This document shows positions 17,942-27,282 of a DNA stretch of 45,840 nucleotides, in pieces. Position numbers and translations under genes: made by a program. The stretch is taken from assembly GCA_002402465.1 (NCBI GenBank), contig DHFW01000048.1, positions 1 through 45,840 on the forward strand. The letters run 5' to 3'. Position 1 is the stretch's first letter, and each line of letters opens with the position of its first letter. This DNA comes from Bacteroidales bacterium UBA4814. GTDB taxonomy: Bacteria > Bacteroidota > Bacteroidia > Bacteroidales > UBA7960. Below the pieces are notes generated by a model. That model was not told the origin of the DNA and made no database searches. It saw nothing but the letters and a program-made list of their open reading frames with translations.

Positions 17942-18016
17942 GGGACGTTAGCTCAGTTGGTTTAGAGTGCATGCTTGACAGGCATGAGGTCGGCAGTTCG
18001 ATCCTGCCACGTCCCA
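17942..18016 (+). tRNA. tRNA-Val (GAC)
   Basis: Cloverleaf seen directly: acceptor GGGACGT/ACGTCCC, D-arm GCTC..GAGT, anticodon stem CATGC/GCATG with loop TTGACAG (anticodon GAC), T-arm GGCAG/CTGCC with TTCGATC, discriminator A. CCA is not encoded. Confidence 0.95.
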
Positions 18017-18023
18017 CGAAATT

Positions 18024-18097
18024 GGTTCCGTAGCTCAGTTGGATAGAGCAACAGCCTTCTAAGCTGTGGGTCCCAGGTTCGAATCCTGGCGGAATCG
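18024..18097 (+). tRNA. tRNA-Arg (TCT)
   Basis: Acceptor GGTTCCG/CGGAATC (one G-U), D-arm GCTC..GAGC, anticodon stem ACAGC/GCTGT with loop CTTCTAA (anticodon TCT), T-arm CCAGG/CCTGG with TTCGAAT, discriminator G. Seven bases after tRNA-Val, so they are co-transcribed. Confidence 0.95.
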
Positions 18098-18110
18098 CTT
18101 GATAATCAAT

Positions 18111-18137
18111 AAAAAATCGGCTTATGGCCGGTTTTTT
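18111..18137 (+). terminator. Terminator of the tRNA pair
   Basis: AAAAAATCGGC - TTAT - GGCCGGTTTTTT forms a GC core flanked by A and T runs just after tRNA-Arg, a typical intrinsic terminator. Confidence 0.75.
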
Positions 18138-18277
18138 GCGTTTAATTGCTAGCCAAATTTCTTCATTTTTTCTTCTGATATTAGGTTCAGTATTACATTC
18201 AACTTTTTTATTTTTCAAAAATCTAAAAAAAGCAATTATTATATATAGATCGGGAAACCTTTGAAAGGGAAAAAAGC

Positions 18278-19783
18278 ATGAAAAGTTCCATCCTTCTGGC
18301 AGTCATCCTGCTGGCTGCCACATCTCATATCAATCTTAATGCGCAACAAATTCCGCAAGAGATGCGTGGCATTTGGGTAGCCACCGTGGCCAATATCGAC
18401 TGGCCCTCACGCCCCGGCCTTGATGCTGCTACCCAGCAAGCCGAAGCCATTGAAATTCTGGACCGGCAGAAGGAGCATGGCATGAATGCCGTATTCCTGC
18501 AAATCCGCCCGACTGCTGATGCCCTCTATGAATCAAACCTGGAGCCCTGGTCGCGCTTTCTGAGCGGACGGCAGGGTACATCTCCTTCTCCTTACTACGA
18601 TCCGCTGCAGTTCTGGATTGAAGAAACCCACAAGCGCGGGCTTGAGCTGCATGCCTGGATCAACCCTTTCCGGGCTACTTTTAGCGCCAACGAAAACCTT
18701 CACCCACTCCACGCCATGATACGCCACCCCGAGTGGCTGCTGCAATACGGCGAACGCTATTATTTCGACCCGGGCATCCCCGAAGTGAGGCAACACCTTT
18801 TAAACGTGGTAGCCGACATCGTGACCCGCTACGACATTGATGGCATGCACATGGACGATTACTTTTACCCGTATCCCCTTGCCGGCATTGAATTTCCCGA
18901 TACGCTGTCGTTTCTGCGCTACGGCTCAGGAATCCGCAAAGAGCGTGACGACTGGCGGCGCGACAACATCAACAAGGTTATTAAAGGTCTGAACGATACC
19001 ATTAAGCATCATAAGCCCTGGGTGAAGTTTGGGGTGAGCCCTTTCGGGGTTTGGCGCAACAAAGCCACCGACCCTCGCGGCAGCGACACCCGCGCAGGGG
19101 TGCAGTGCTACGACGACCTTTACGCCGACATTCTGCTTTGGGAAGAGCAAGGATGGGTGGACTACGTTTTGCCGCAGATTTACTGGACTACTCAGGATGT
19201 TCCGGCCAACTTCATAAAACTCATCAACTGGTGGAACGAAACCGCCCACAACCGCCACCTGTATATCGGCCATGGCTTCTACCGGATCAACCAAAGAGGA
19301 TCCTTCTGGGAGAACCCTTCAGAGATTCCCAATCAGATTCGCATGACCCGCGAGCTGGAATATACTCTGGGCAGTGTACATTTCAGTTCACGGCATTTTA
19401 ACCGAACCGATTTACTGGGAGTGGCCGACAGCCTCAAGAATGACCTTTACTGCATGCCAGCCATTACACCAAATATGGCTTGGGTCGACACCAAGGCACC
19501 TGATCCGGTTTACATTTTCAGTCAAAGGGGAAGAAATATCAGCTGGCAGCCGGCACTGGCAGATAGCCCGCTACAAGAAAGCAAACGTTTTGTCGTCTTT
19601 CTGGAACCGAATAGCAAAAAAGCCGAAGAATGTGGACCAGTTTGGTTCATTACCGGCGAAAACCATTTTGAATTGCCAAGACGTCCCTGGAGGCAACGCG
19701 CTCGCTTTAATATGAGCATTATAGCCGTGGACCGAATGAGTAACATTAGTCCAAAAAGCAAAATTGTCCGAGTTCGGTATTAA
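18278..19783 (+). CDS. Family 10-like glycosyl hydrolase (GHL10/YddW-like), exported
   Basis: A 501-aa exported protein (signal peptide ending near LNAQQ) with the GHL10 (DUF187) TIM barrel. Characteristic stretches are EMRGIWVATVANIDWPSRPG at the start, MNAVFLQIRPTADALY, LELHAWINPFRA, YDIDGMHMDDYFYPYP and WVDYVLPQIYWT. The acidic DD in MHMDDYF is at the usual catalytic place. After the barrel (to about residue 390) a small beta domain follows. Proteins of this family act on glycans, probably peptidoglycan-related or denuded glycan strands, but the substrate is not fixed by sequence. It is monocistronic and converges with msrB. Confidence 0.88.
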   Translation: MKSSILLAVILLAATSHINLNAQQIPQEMRGIWVATVANIDWPSRPGLDAATQQAEAIEILDRQKEHGMNAVFLQIRPTADALYESNLEPWSRFLSGRQGTSPSPYYDPLQFWIEETHKRGLELHAWINPFRATFSANENLHPLHAMIRHPEWLLQYGERYYFDPGIPEVRQHLLNVVADIVTRYDIDGMHMDDYFYPYPLAGIEFPDTLSFLRYGSGIRKERDDWRRDNINKVIKGLNDTIKHHKPWVKFGVSPFGVWRNKATDPRGSDTRAGVQCYDDLYADILLWEEQGWVDYVLPQIYWTTQDVPANFIKLINWWNETAHNRHLYIGHGFYRINQRGSFWENPSEIPNQIRMTRELEYTLGSVHFSSRHFNRTDLLGVADSLKNDLYCMPAITPNMAWVDTKAPDPVYIFSQRGRNISWQPALADSPLQESKRFVVFLEPNSKKAEECGPVWFITGENHFELPRRPWRQRARFNMSIIAVDRMSNISPKSKIVRVRY

Positions 19784-19932
19784 AAAATTTTGTGGATCTT
19801 GTTATAAGTCCTTTGTGGACCTTTGTGGAATTGCTATTTAACAAATTATTCTATTACAAAATATCCCCAAAGAAGGCTCAAAAATCACAAAGCCTTATAA
19901 TTCAATGCCTGCCCTGGGCGGAGTCGAGGGGT

Positions 19933-20538
19933 TCATTCTTCACTTTTCTTTTTAAAGGCCTCAATAGCCTTAATCTCTTCCTCAGTTGCCAGAGTGGCCA
20001 GGTATTCTTTTACCAGCGCGGGAGGCTCATCATTGATTCCCACAAAAACCATGGCCCCACTGTTCATGCAGTAGCGCAGCCCGGTAGGTGGCGGGCCATC
20101 GTCGAACACATGCCCCAGGTGTGAACCGCTGCGCGAGTCGACCACCTCGGTGCGAATCATGCCATGAGAGCGGTCAGTACGGTAAAAAACGGCTCCCGGC
20201 ACAATGGGTTCGAAAAAGCTTGGCCAGCCGCAGCCCGAGTCATACTTGGTGTCGGAAACAAACAAGGGCTGTCCGGTGGCTGCCGAATAATATATACCTG
20301 CCTGCTTGTTGTCGAAGTATTTGCCGGTATAGGGCCGCTCGGTTCCGGCATTGCGCAAAATGTAGTATGAGTCGGGCGCCAGCAAGGCGCGCCATTCGGC
20401 CTCGGTTCTCGATACTTCATATTGACCCGGGTCGTTTTCTTTAACATTTACGGTCATATCATTGGTGTTTTTTTGATTTTGGCAAAAAGAGAGAATGGGC
20501 ACGCTAAGAATTAGCGCAAACAAAAAAAGTCTGTTCAT
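19933..20538 (-). CDS. msrB: Peptide-methionine (R)-S-oxide reductase MsrB, exported
   Basis: A 201-aa MsrB that reduces methionine-R-sulfoxide in proteins. The catalytic Cys is in GLRYCMNSGAM, and a second Cys lies in KYDSGCGWPSF. The pattern SHLGHVFDDGP is also present. The two CxxC zinc sites of many MsrBs are missing (YYSAATGQ instead of YxCxxC), so this is a zinc-free form. An N-terminal hydrophobic segment (residues 1-19, LSVPILSFC) indicates export to the periplasm, where it would repair oxidised envelope proteins. A charged C-terminal tail follows the domain. The nearest genes are on the opposite strand. Confidence 0.92.
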   Translation of the reverse strand: MNRLFLFALILSVPILSFCQNQKNTNDMTVNVKENDPGQYEVSRTEAEWRALLAPDSYYILRNAGTERPYTGKYFDNKQAGIYYSAATGQPLFVSDTKYDSGCGWPSFFEPIVPGAVFYRTDRSHGMIRTEVVDSRSGSHLGHVFDDGPPPTGLRYCMNSGAMVFVGINDEPPALVKEYLATLATEEEIKAIEAFKKKSEE

Positions 20539-20762
20539 GGCAAATCATATTTACTTAATCAACTATTTGAATTATAAACAATAAGACAATGGGGCTTGTT
20601 CACCCAAATTCCTGAAATTAGAGACAGAAAATTGGTGGATTTTCCCTTTGTTTTCCATCAAATGTTTATATTTACTGCGCATTCCCATGCAAAAAATGTT
20701 TCTTTCGCCTGGCAGGTCTATCAGGGGTTGAAACCGGGGATTAACAAAAAAAGCAAACCAAG

Positions 20763-21440
20763 ATGAACGAAGTCATTCATGCTCAAACCCGACGCGATTT
20801 TATCCGCAAGCTGGCCATTGGCGCCGGTGGGTTGGCGCTGGTAGGTAATTTCGGGGTGGTGTTTCGACTACATGGTGCCACCGGCAATATGCTCCGTGGT
20901 ATTGTGGTCGATTTTACCAAATGTACCGGCTGCCGCACCTGCGAAACCGTTTGTTCAGCCTTTAACTACCCCGTGGAGGTAGACGGCGAAATGCTTAACG
21001 GCCTGGGCAACCCCTGGCTGTCGAACATCAAAGTGCACTGGTACAACCCCGATGTGGACATCCCCATGGTTTGCTCGCTGTGCGAGGATGCGCCCTGCAT
21101 CGAAGCCTGCCCGGTGGAGCCAGATGAAGTGACCGGCTTGAAAGCCATGTACCGCGACCCCCTCACCCAAACCATCCGCAACAATCCCGACACCTGCATT
21201 GGCTGCCGCCGCTGTGCGAGGGCTTGCAGCCGCCAGCGAACCGGCGTCATTCAAATGGATGCCAACCGCAGGCCCTTTGGCATGTGCTCGCTGTGCAACG
21301 GCGATCCCAAATGCGTGAAGTACTGCTCGTTCGATGCCCTGAAATATGTGGAGCTGCACGATGACACCGAGTTCCGCAAAATGTCGCCCGATGCCGTGGC
21401 GCGCATCCTGATCGAAAGGTTTTACGACATCAGGATTTGA
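20763..21440 (+). CDS. Tat-signal 4Fe-4S dicluster ferredoxin, electron partner of AOR
   Basis: A 225-aa iron-sulfur protein of the DmsB/HycB-like type. The start carries a twin-arginine signal (TRRDFIRKLAIGAGGLALVG, residues 9-28). Four Cys clusters follow: CTGCRTCETVC near 60, CSLCEDAPCIEACP near 105, CIGCRRCARAC near 145 and CSLCNGDPKCVKYC near 180, enough for four [4Fe-4S] clusters. It should carry electrons from the aldehyde oxidoreductase coded 55 bases downstream. The Tat signal is odd, because AOR lacks one; either the pair is exported together or the signal only anchors the protein. Confidence 0.87.
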   Translation: MNEVIHAQTRRDFIRKLAIGAGGLALVGNFGVVFRLHGATGNMLRGIVVDFTKCTGCRTCETVCSAFNYPVEVDGEMLNGLGNPWLSNIKVHWYNPDVDIPMVCSLCEDAPCIEACPVEPDEVTGLKAMYRDPLTQTIRNNPDTCIGCRRCARACSRQRTGVIQMDANRRPFGMCSLCNGDPKCVKYCSFDALKYVELHDDTEFRKMSPDAVARILIERFYDIRI

Positions 21441-21495
21441 TTTTCCCCGAAAGGGAAATAAAAAAGAAAACCTGTAAAAAACAAAGAAAGAAAAA

Positions 21496-23307
21496 ATGAG
21501 CGCCAACGGATATTACGGAATTTTGCTTGATGTAAACCTTACCACCCGCGAGGTGAGCCGCTTCCAGGTACCTGAAAAAGACCTGAAAATGTTTGTGGGC
21601 GGCCGTGGACTGGGTATGAAAATATTGTGGGACCGGCTGAAAGAACCTGGCATTGACCCATTGGCACCTGAAAACCCGCTGATGATCATGCCAGGGCCAT
21701 TTTTAGGACTGCCCATCCCGTCTGCTTCGCGCACCACGGTCATTTGCAAGTCGCCACGCACCTCGCCGATCAGTTCGCCATTTGAAAAAGCCTCTGGCAT
21801 AAGCTATGCCAGCATGGGCGGCTTCATTGGTCCTGAGATACGATTTGCCGGCTACGATGGCATCATCATCCAGGGCAAAGCCGACACCCCTGTTTACCTA
21901 TATATTAACAACGACCAGGTGGAGATACGCGACGCCAGCCAGTTCTGGGGCATGGACACCGACGAGTTCGACAGGAAATTCATTGAGCACCTTGGCAACC
22001 GCCGCTTCCGCAGTTGTTATATTGGCACAGCCGGCGAAAGGCTCAACCCCATGGCCTGCATCATCAACACGGCTGCCCGTGCGGCCGGACGTGGAGGCAC
22101 CGGCTGCGTGATGGGCTCCAAGAACCTGAAAGCCATTGCGGTGCGAGGCACCGGCCAACCCAATGTGGCCAATCACAAGTACTTTCTTGAGCTGCTCGAA
22201 AAGGCCAGGGCCGCTTTCGCGGAAGATACCGAAAGCCGCCGAAACTGGCGCTATGGAGGCACGGCCAACTCCATCACCTCTGCCAGCGACCGTGGCGTGC
22301 AAGCCGTGAAGAACTTTTCAGAAGGCACTTTCGAATACGCCCATAAGATCGGCGCCAAAGCTGCCCGTGAGCAAATTTGGCAACGCGACTTCTCTTGCTT
22401 CTGCTGCAAGCTGGCCTGCAAAAAGAGTGGTGTAGCCAAAGGCGCATACGGCGGACTGGTGCACGATGGCCCCGAATACGAAACCGGCACCATGCTGGGC
22501 GCCAACCTGCTGATTGACGACATCAATGGCTTGAACAAGGCAATATTCATTGCCGACGACTACGGCATGGATATCATATCAGTAGGTAATGCTATTGGAT
22601 TCCTGATGGAAGCCTACGAGAAAGAGCTAATTACTAAAGAATTTCTCAATGGCATTGACCTGACATGGGGCAACGTGGATGCCACCATAGAAATGATACA
22701 CTTAATGGGAAAAATGGAAGGCATTGGCAAAGAAGCATCGCAGGGAGTGAAGCACCTTTCAAAGCTGATTGGTCAGGAATCGCACAAGTTTGCTATTCAT
22801 GTGAAAGGCCATGAAGTGGCTGCCTGGAACATTCATGCCCGCCCCGAATGGTTTGGCATTTCATATGCCACCTGCAACCGCGGCGCCTGCCACATGCATG
22901 GAGGCAGCCCCTCGGCGCAGAACCAGCTGGCCCTGCGCGACTCCATCGGCGCCTGCAACTTTGCCAGCAGCTGGTTCCGCAACGAACTGGCTTTCCATAA
23001 CTTCATGTCGGCCATTACCGGCATTGAATGGACAGCCGAATCTTTTGAACAGGCCGGTGAGCGTATTATTAACATGGAGCGCCTGTTCAACCACCGTGAG
23101 GGATTCTCCAGGGCCGACGACTGGATCCCCGACCGCTTTTTTGAAGACGCACCCACACATGGACCTTCAGAAGGGATATTGGTGGAAAGAGTTGCCTTTA
23201 GCAAAATGCTCGACGACTATTACACGCAGCGCGGCTGGGACCCTGACACGGCATCTCCTTTGCCAGAAAAAATGGCGGAGCTCGGACTGGATTTTGCAAG
23301 AACTTAG
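21496..23307 (+). CDS. aor: Aldehyde:ferredoxin oxidoreductase (tungsten-containing AOR family)
   Basis: A 603-aa AOR family enzyme that oxidises aldehydes to acids (or reduces acids) with a tungsten or molybdenum bis-pterin and a [4Fe-4S] cluster. The N-terminal pterin-binding domain includes LKMFVGGRGLGMKILWDRL and PSASRTTVICKSPRTSP. The cluster ligands are C301-x2-C304-x3-C308 (SCFCCKLAC), with a later Cys in RDSIGACNF. Length is standard for the family (600-620). The aldehyde substrate is unknown. It forms an operon with the preceding ferredoxin and implies a strictly anaerobic step and cofactor synthesis elsewhere in the genome. Confidence 0.93.
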   Translation: MSANGYYGILLDVNLTTREVSRFQVPEKDLKMFVGGRGLGMKILWDRLKEPGIDPLAPENPLMIMPGPFLGLPIPSASRTTVICKSPRTSPISSPFEKASGISYASMGGFIGPEIRFAGYDGIIIQGKADTPVYLYINNDQVEIRDASQFWGMDTDEFDRKFIEHLGNRRFRSCYIGTAGERLNPMACIINTAARAAGRGGTGCVMGSKNLKAIAVRGTGQPNVANHKYFLELLEKARAAFAEDTESRRNWRYGGTANSITSASDRGVQAVKNFSEGTFEYAHKIGAKAAREQIWQRDFSCFCCKLACKKSGVAKGAYGGLVHDGPEYETGTMLGANLLIDDINGLNKAIFIADDYGMDIISVGNAIGFLMEAYEKELITKEFLNGIDLTWGNVDATIEMIHLMGKMEGIGKEASQGVKHLSKLIGQESHKFAIHVKGHEVAAWNIHARPEWFGISYATCNRGACHMHGGSPSAQNQLALRDSIGACNFASSWFRNELAFHNFMSAITGIEWTAESFEQAGERIINMERLFNHREGFSRADDWIPDRFFEDAPTHGPSEGILVERVAFSKMLDDYYTQRGWDPDTASPLPEKMAELGLDFART

Positions 23308-23381
23308 GTCCTGTATCTTTTACCTGCCGATTTTTTACTTTTTTTAAAGCAACTAAGGGGTAGTGGTTTAAGTTAAAAATT

Positions 23382-24980
23382 ATGAAAAAGGCCATCTCAT
23401 TTTTTGTTGCTTGCTTATTGCTTGCAGGAGGTTTAAAAGCACAGTCAGAATTTGAATACACTGTATCGCTGATTCCTGTCGAGGTGCCGGAATTTCCGGG
23501 TTTGCATTCTTTTGCTTATGGCCAGCACAACGGCAAATGGCTGCTGATAGGAGGTCGCCGCGAGGGCATCCATGCCCGACAACCCTTTGCAAGCTTTCCG
23601 GCAGAGAATAACAACACCGACCTTTTTGTAATCGACATTGCCACCCGTCAAACCTGGACTGCGAAAGTTAGCCAGCTTCCAGCAAGTATTGCCGAACAGC
23701 TACAGTCGACCAATATGAACTTTTTTCAGGCTGCCGACACGCTCTACATCACTGGCGGTTATGCCTATTCGGCCTCGGCCCGCAATCATATCACCTTTCC
23801 AAAACTGACTACCGTATTGGTGCCCGACCTCATAGAGGCAATTATCAGTCAGGAGCCTATCCAGCCCTTCTTCCGCCAGATTGAAAACAATATCTTTGCC
23901 GTAACCGGGGGCCAGCTTGGAAAGCTTGGAGATACATTTTTTCTGATTGGCGGACACCGTTTCGACGGGAGGTACAACCCCATGAACAATCCGACTTTTC
24001 AGCAGGAATACACTAACCAGATCAGAAAATTCACTATCGACAACAGCGAAGGGCAGCTGTCATTCGGTAATTATGAGACCATCACCGATGAGGTTCACCT
24101 GAGGCGACGGGATTACAACCTGCTGCCCATGATTTTTGAAGATGGCACTGAAGGCTACACTATTTCTTCGGGCGTGTTTCAGATCAACTTCGACCTGCCT
24201 TTCCTCTATCCTGTTGAGATCAGGCCCGACAGCTATACGGCTGTGACCGACTTCAACCAATACCTTAGCAATTACCACGGCGCCAAGGTAAGCCTTTTCG
24301 ATAGTGAACAGAACCGCATGCACTCCCTTTTCTTTGGTGGCATCAGCCAGTTCTTTTTCGAAGACGATATCTTTTACCAAGACGATTTGGTGCCCTTTGT
24401 GAAAACCATAAGCAGGCTGACTCGCGAAGCCGATGGCACCTGGCACGAATATAAACTGCCCGTTGAAATGCCTTTCCTGCAGGGTGCCAGCGCAGAGTTT
24501 ATTCCCAACAAAGACCTGCCCCACTTCGACCACGAAGCGATAAAACTCAGCCATATTTCATCTGACACCATTTTACTGGGCCACATTGTGGGGGGCATTT
24601 TCAGCCCCGAGCCCAATCCTTTCAGCTTCAATCAAACCTATCTTACCGAAGCCGATTATTCCATTTTTGAAGTTAAGCTCATAAGAGAGCATGCCCCCTC
24701 CGGAGTCGAAATCAATGGGAAAAATCCATACAAGGTCGAGGTTTTTCCAAATCCGGCAAGCGACAGGGTAAGCATCAGGTATGAAGCACGAAACACAAAA
24801 CCTGCCGAGTATTTTGTAACCACTCCCGAAGGACGCTTATTAACCAAAGGCATTTTTGAACAACAGCAGCAAGGCAGCAACCTTCAAACCATCAACCTGC
24901 CTGCCCATAACGGGTTGATGCTGCTAACCCTGGTGTTCGAAAACAGATTTTTCGTAACCAAACAAATTATTAAGCAATAG
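23382..24980 (+). CDS. Secreted T9SS cargo protein with kelch-like repeats
   Basis: A 532-aa exported protein: signal peptide 1-20 (ending GGLKAQ), a central region with GGR/GGY/GGH-type turns spaced like kelch blades (KWLLIGGRREG, DTLYITGGYAY, DTFFLIGGHRFDG, HSLFFGGISQF) and a C-terminal type A sorting domain from about residue 450 (VEVFPNPASDRVSI). The sorting domain indicates export by the type IX system and attachment to or release from the surface. No enzymatic motif is visible. A weak hairpin (AGCCATT/AATGGCT, 24979-25002) follows the stop. Confidence 0.78.
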   Translation: MKKAISFFVACLLLAGGLKAQSEFEYTVSLIPVEVPEFPGLHSFAYGQHNGKWLLIGGRREGIHARQPFASFPAENNNTDLFVIDIATRQTWTAKVSQLPASIAEQLQSTNMNFFQAADTLYITGGYAYSASARNHITFPKLTTVLVPDLIEAIISQEPIQPFFRQIENNIFAVTGGQLGKLGDTFFLIGGHRFDGRYNPMNNPTFQQEYTNQIRKFTIDNSEGQLSFGNYETITDEVHLRRRDYNLLPMIFEDGTEGYTISSGVFQINFDLPFLYPVEIRPDSYTAVTDFNQYLSNYHGAKVSLFDSEQNRMHSLFFGGISQFFFEDDIFYQDDLVPFVKTISRLTREADGTWHEYKLPVEMPFLQGASAEFIPNKDLPHFDHEAIKLSHISSDTILLGHIVGGIFSPEPNPFSFNQTYLTEADYSIFEVKLIREHAPSGVEINGKNPYKVEVFPNPASDRVSIRYEARNTKPAEYFVTTPEGRLLTKGIFEQQQQGSNLQTINLPAHNGLMLLTLVFENRFFVTKQIIKQ

Positions 24981-25036
24981 CCATTGCGGGCCAATAATGG
25001 CTGCCGGCAAAAGGCAATAATTACACCAAGAAAATT

Positions 25037-25318
25037 ATGATTATTTACAGCAACAACAACATTCACAAATGGGCCTGGTGGCGAAAGAAAAGCAAATTTC
25101 TCTTTTGCATTAGCTCAGGACTGGTTTTTGGGGCAGGTGTTACCTTGCTCACGCTGATTCTTAAACTGTTGCGGGAAGGCGGCATGGATGTTACCAGCTC
25201 CTGCCTGGCGGTTTTTAGTGGTAGTTTTGTGGCCGGAGCCCTGTTCAGCATCATCCTCTGGTACCAGAACGACGACCGCTACCGCGAATACCTCAGAAAT
25301 AAGCAAACAGAAGAATAA
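25037..25318 (+). CDS. Small membrane protein, two transmembrane segments
   Basis: A 93-aa protein with a basic N terminus (HKWAWWRKKSK) and two hydrophobic helices, about residues 21-44 and 58-76, then a charged tail (DDRYREYLRNKQTEE). No family is recognised. It starts 56 bases after the kelch-like gene and ends just before a very strong terminator, so it is probably the last gene of that transcript. Confidence 0.6.
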   Translation: MIIYSNNNIHKWAWWRKKSKFLFCISSGLVFGAGVTLLTLILKLLREGGMDVTSSCLAVFSGSFVAGALFSIILWYQNDDRYREYLRNKQTEE

Positions 25319-25330
25319 TGGCTTTTCAGC

Positions 25331-25379
25331 AAATAAACAGCCTTTTCGGTGATTAATTCACCGAAAAGGCTGTTTATTT
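25331..25379. terminator. Strong bidirectional terminator
   Basis: A perfect 22-bp inverted repeat (AAATAAACAGCCTTTTCGGT...) with loop TTAAT, followed by TTT on the plus strand. It is the most stable hairpin of the left half and separates the 93-aa protein gene from the beta-helix gene. Confidence 0.85.
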
Positions 25380-25469
25380 TTCCCTTTACGGGAAACTATT
25401 CGTAACTTTATGTTTCATTTCCAAATTGAACCATCATACGGCCCATAAAATTTCAAAAACACTCAAACT

Positions 25470-27179
25470 ATGAAGAGAATCTTTACCCTGATTTTTGTTG
25501 CTTCAGCCCTTTTTGCGCAAGCCCAGTATGCCACACCCGGCACAGGCGTGCGCTGGGACCTTGAAACCCTTGCCGAAAACTCGGGCGGTGTGGTGTTTGA
25601 AAACAACGGCCATTACGAACTCAATGGCAGTGTGGTGATCAGCGCCAACGACACCCTCGAAATCCTGACCGACCTTACCCTTTTACTGCACGACCTTTCG
25701 TATATCGAGTCGCATGGCGTGTTTATTGTCGATGCGCCCGATCAGGCGGTGTTTTCGGCCATCGACCCCGAATCGACCGGCATCAAGTGGCGCGGCATAC
25801 GCCTCTATGAAGGCCATTACACCTACCTGCGCAACGCCACCTTTGAGTATGGCGGCGGCATTAAGGTTAACAATGGGGGCACCTTCCATATGGATGCCTG
25901 CACCCTTCGCTACAACTATTACCTGTCCGGTTCAACCAGTGGATCGCTGGCTTCGGGCGGAGCGCTCGACATTTCAGGACCTGCCACCATTGAAAACTGC
26001 TCGATTTACTCCAACCAGCGCGCAGCCATCGCTTCCGCCTCCAACGTAGCCAGTCCGATCATTTTCCGTAACAATTACCTTTTCGGCAATACGACCGAAA
26101 ACTCCAACCGCCCACAGATCAATCTGGGCCCTGCCGGACCCGGTAATACCACCCATATTGTGGGTAATACCGTAATCGGCAATGGCTTTGTACAGTCGGG
26201 TGGCATCGCCTACTCTTCCCTGCTGGGCGTAGCCGGCGATGTGGTGATCGACTCCAACTACGTGGAAGCCAACCGCTATGGCATTACCATTACCGGAAGT
26301 GGAATGAATGGGTGGATACGCCACAACACCCTGATCGACAACAACATTCAAAACAACCCTGACCTGGGCGGCAGCGGCATCAACCTTACGGCCAGTGCTG
26401 CGGCGGCCTATCAGCACGTGATGGTTACCGGCAACGTGATTGAAGGCAACCTCTGGGGCATTACCATCATTGGCTACCCGGTGGTAAACATGGGCAACAA
26501 CGACCCCGAAAACTATAATCCGGGCCTCAATGTTTTCAGCGGAAACGGAAACGGCGGGGTTACCTACGATCTGTACAACAACGGCCCGGTGAACCAGATG
26601 GCAATGGGCAACCTGTGGGATGTGGCGGTGCAGGATGCCGAAAGCATTGAAACCGTAGTGACTCACCAGGCCGACGATCTCGCACTTGGGCTGGTAACCT
26701 TTATGCCTGCTGCCCAAAAAGTGACTTTCTCGGCCACCGGATCGGGCAACCTCCCGCTCGAAGGCGCGAGCATCGAAATTGCAGGTGAAACCCTCACCAC
26801 CGATGCCAATGGTGAGGCCACCCTGCTATTGGTCAACGGCTCCTACCCCTACCAAGTAACCGCCACTAACCATACTACTGCCACTGGCGAAGCTGTGGTA
26901 AACGGAGCCGACTTGGAAATAACCATTACCCTGACCTCCACCGTGGGAATAACCGAGTTGAAAGGCTTTCGAATATACCCAAACCCCGCCACTTCTTACG
27001 TAAGGATAGAAGGCGCCAGCATACAGAAAGCCGAGCTGCTGCAGTTGACAGGTGTGGTGGTCAGAACCTTCGAAAATCCCACCGGCAGCCTTAGCCTGCA
27101 AGGCATCAGGCCTGGCTACTATTTCCTCAGGCTTTACAGCAATGGAGAAGTGATTGTTTATCGTTTAATGATCAGGTAA
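25470..27179 (+). CDS. Secreted T9SS cargo protein with right-handed beta-helix repeats
   Basis: A 569-aa exported protein: signal peptide 1-18 (SALFAQA), then from about 50 to 360 short N-rich turns typical of parallel beta-helix domains (YLRNATFEYGGGIKVNNGG, ATIENCSIYSNQR, IVGNTVIGNGF, VIDSNYVEANRYGITITG, VMVTGNVIEGNLWGITI). A carboxypeptidase-regulatory-like or Ig-like domain (about 405-485) and a C-terminal type A sorting domain (FRIYPNPATSYVRIEGA) follow. Beta-helix proteins often bind or cut polysaccharides, but no lyase residues can be assigned. It is preceded by the 22-bp terminator, so it has its own promoter. Confidence 0.82.
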   Translation: MKRIFTLIFVASALFAQAQYATPGTGVRWDLETLAENSGGVVFENNGHYELNGSVVISANDTLEILTDLTLLLHDLSYIESHGVFIVDAPDQAVFSAIDPESTGIKWRGIRLYEGHYTYLRNATFEYGGGIKVNNGGTFHMDACTLRYNYYLSGSTSGSLASGGALDISGPATIENCSIYSNQRAAIASASNVASPIIFRNNYLFGNTTENSNRPQINLGPAGPGNTTHIVGNTVIGNGFVQSGGIAYSSLLGVAGDVVIDSNYVEANRYGITITGSGMNGWIRHNTLIDNNIQNNPDLGGSGINLTASAAAAYQHVMVTGNVIEGNLWGITIIGYPVVNMGNNDPENYNPGLNVFSGNGNGGVTYDLYNNGPVNQMAMGNLWDVAVQDAESIETVVTHQADDLALGLVTFMPAAQKVTFSATGSGNLPLEGASIEIAGETLTTDANGEATLLLVNGSYPYQVTATNHTTATGEAVVNGADLEITITLTSTVGITELKGFRIYPNPATSYVRIEGASIQKAELLQLTGVVVRTFENPTGSLSLQGIRPGYYFLRLYSNGEVIVYRLMIR

Positions 27180-27230
27180 ATTGAACCTGCCAGAAATAAC
27201 AGATTGACCCTGAACGGTTGAACCCAAAAG

Positions 27231-27270
27231 AAGCCCGCTGAAAACTTATAATTCAGCGGGCTTATTCTTT
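27231..27270 (+). terminator. Terminator between the beta-helix and DUF302 genes
   Basis: A perfect 12-bp stem AAGCCCGCTGAA/TTCAGCGGGCTT (27231-27242 and 27252-27263) followed by ATTCTTT. It lies between the convergent genes and could serve both. Confidence 0.8.
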
Positions 27271-27282
27271 GCACATTTCTTT

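Noticed and set aside
17889..18218. Minus-strand ORF of 109 codons containing PGFEPGTHSLEGC and GRGRIELPTSC
   Set aside because: It is the antisense of the two tRNA genes; such peptides are well-known tRNA artefacts.
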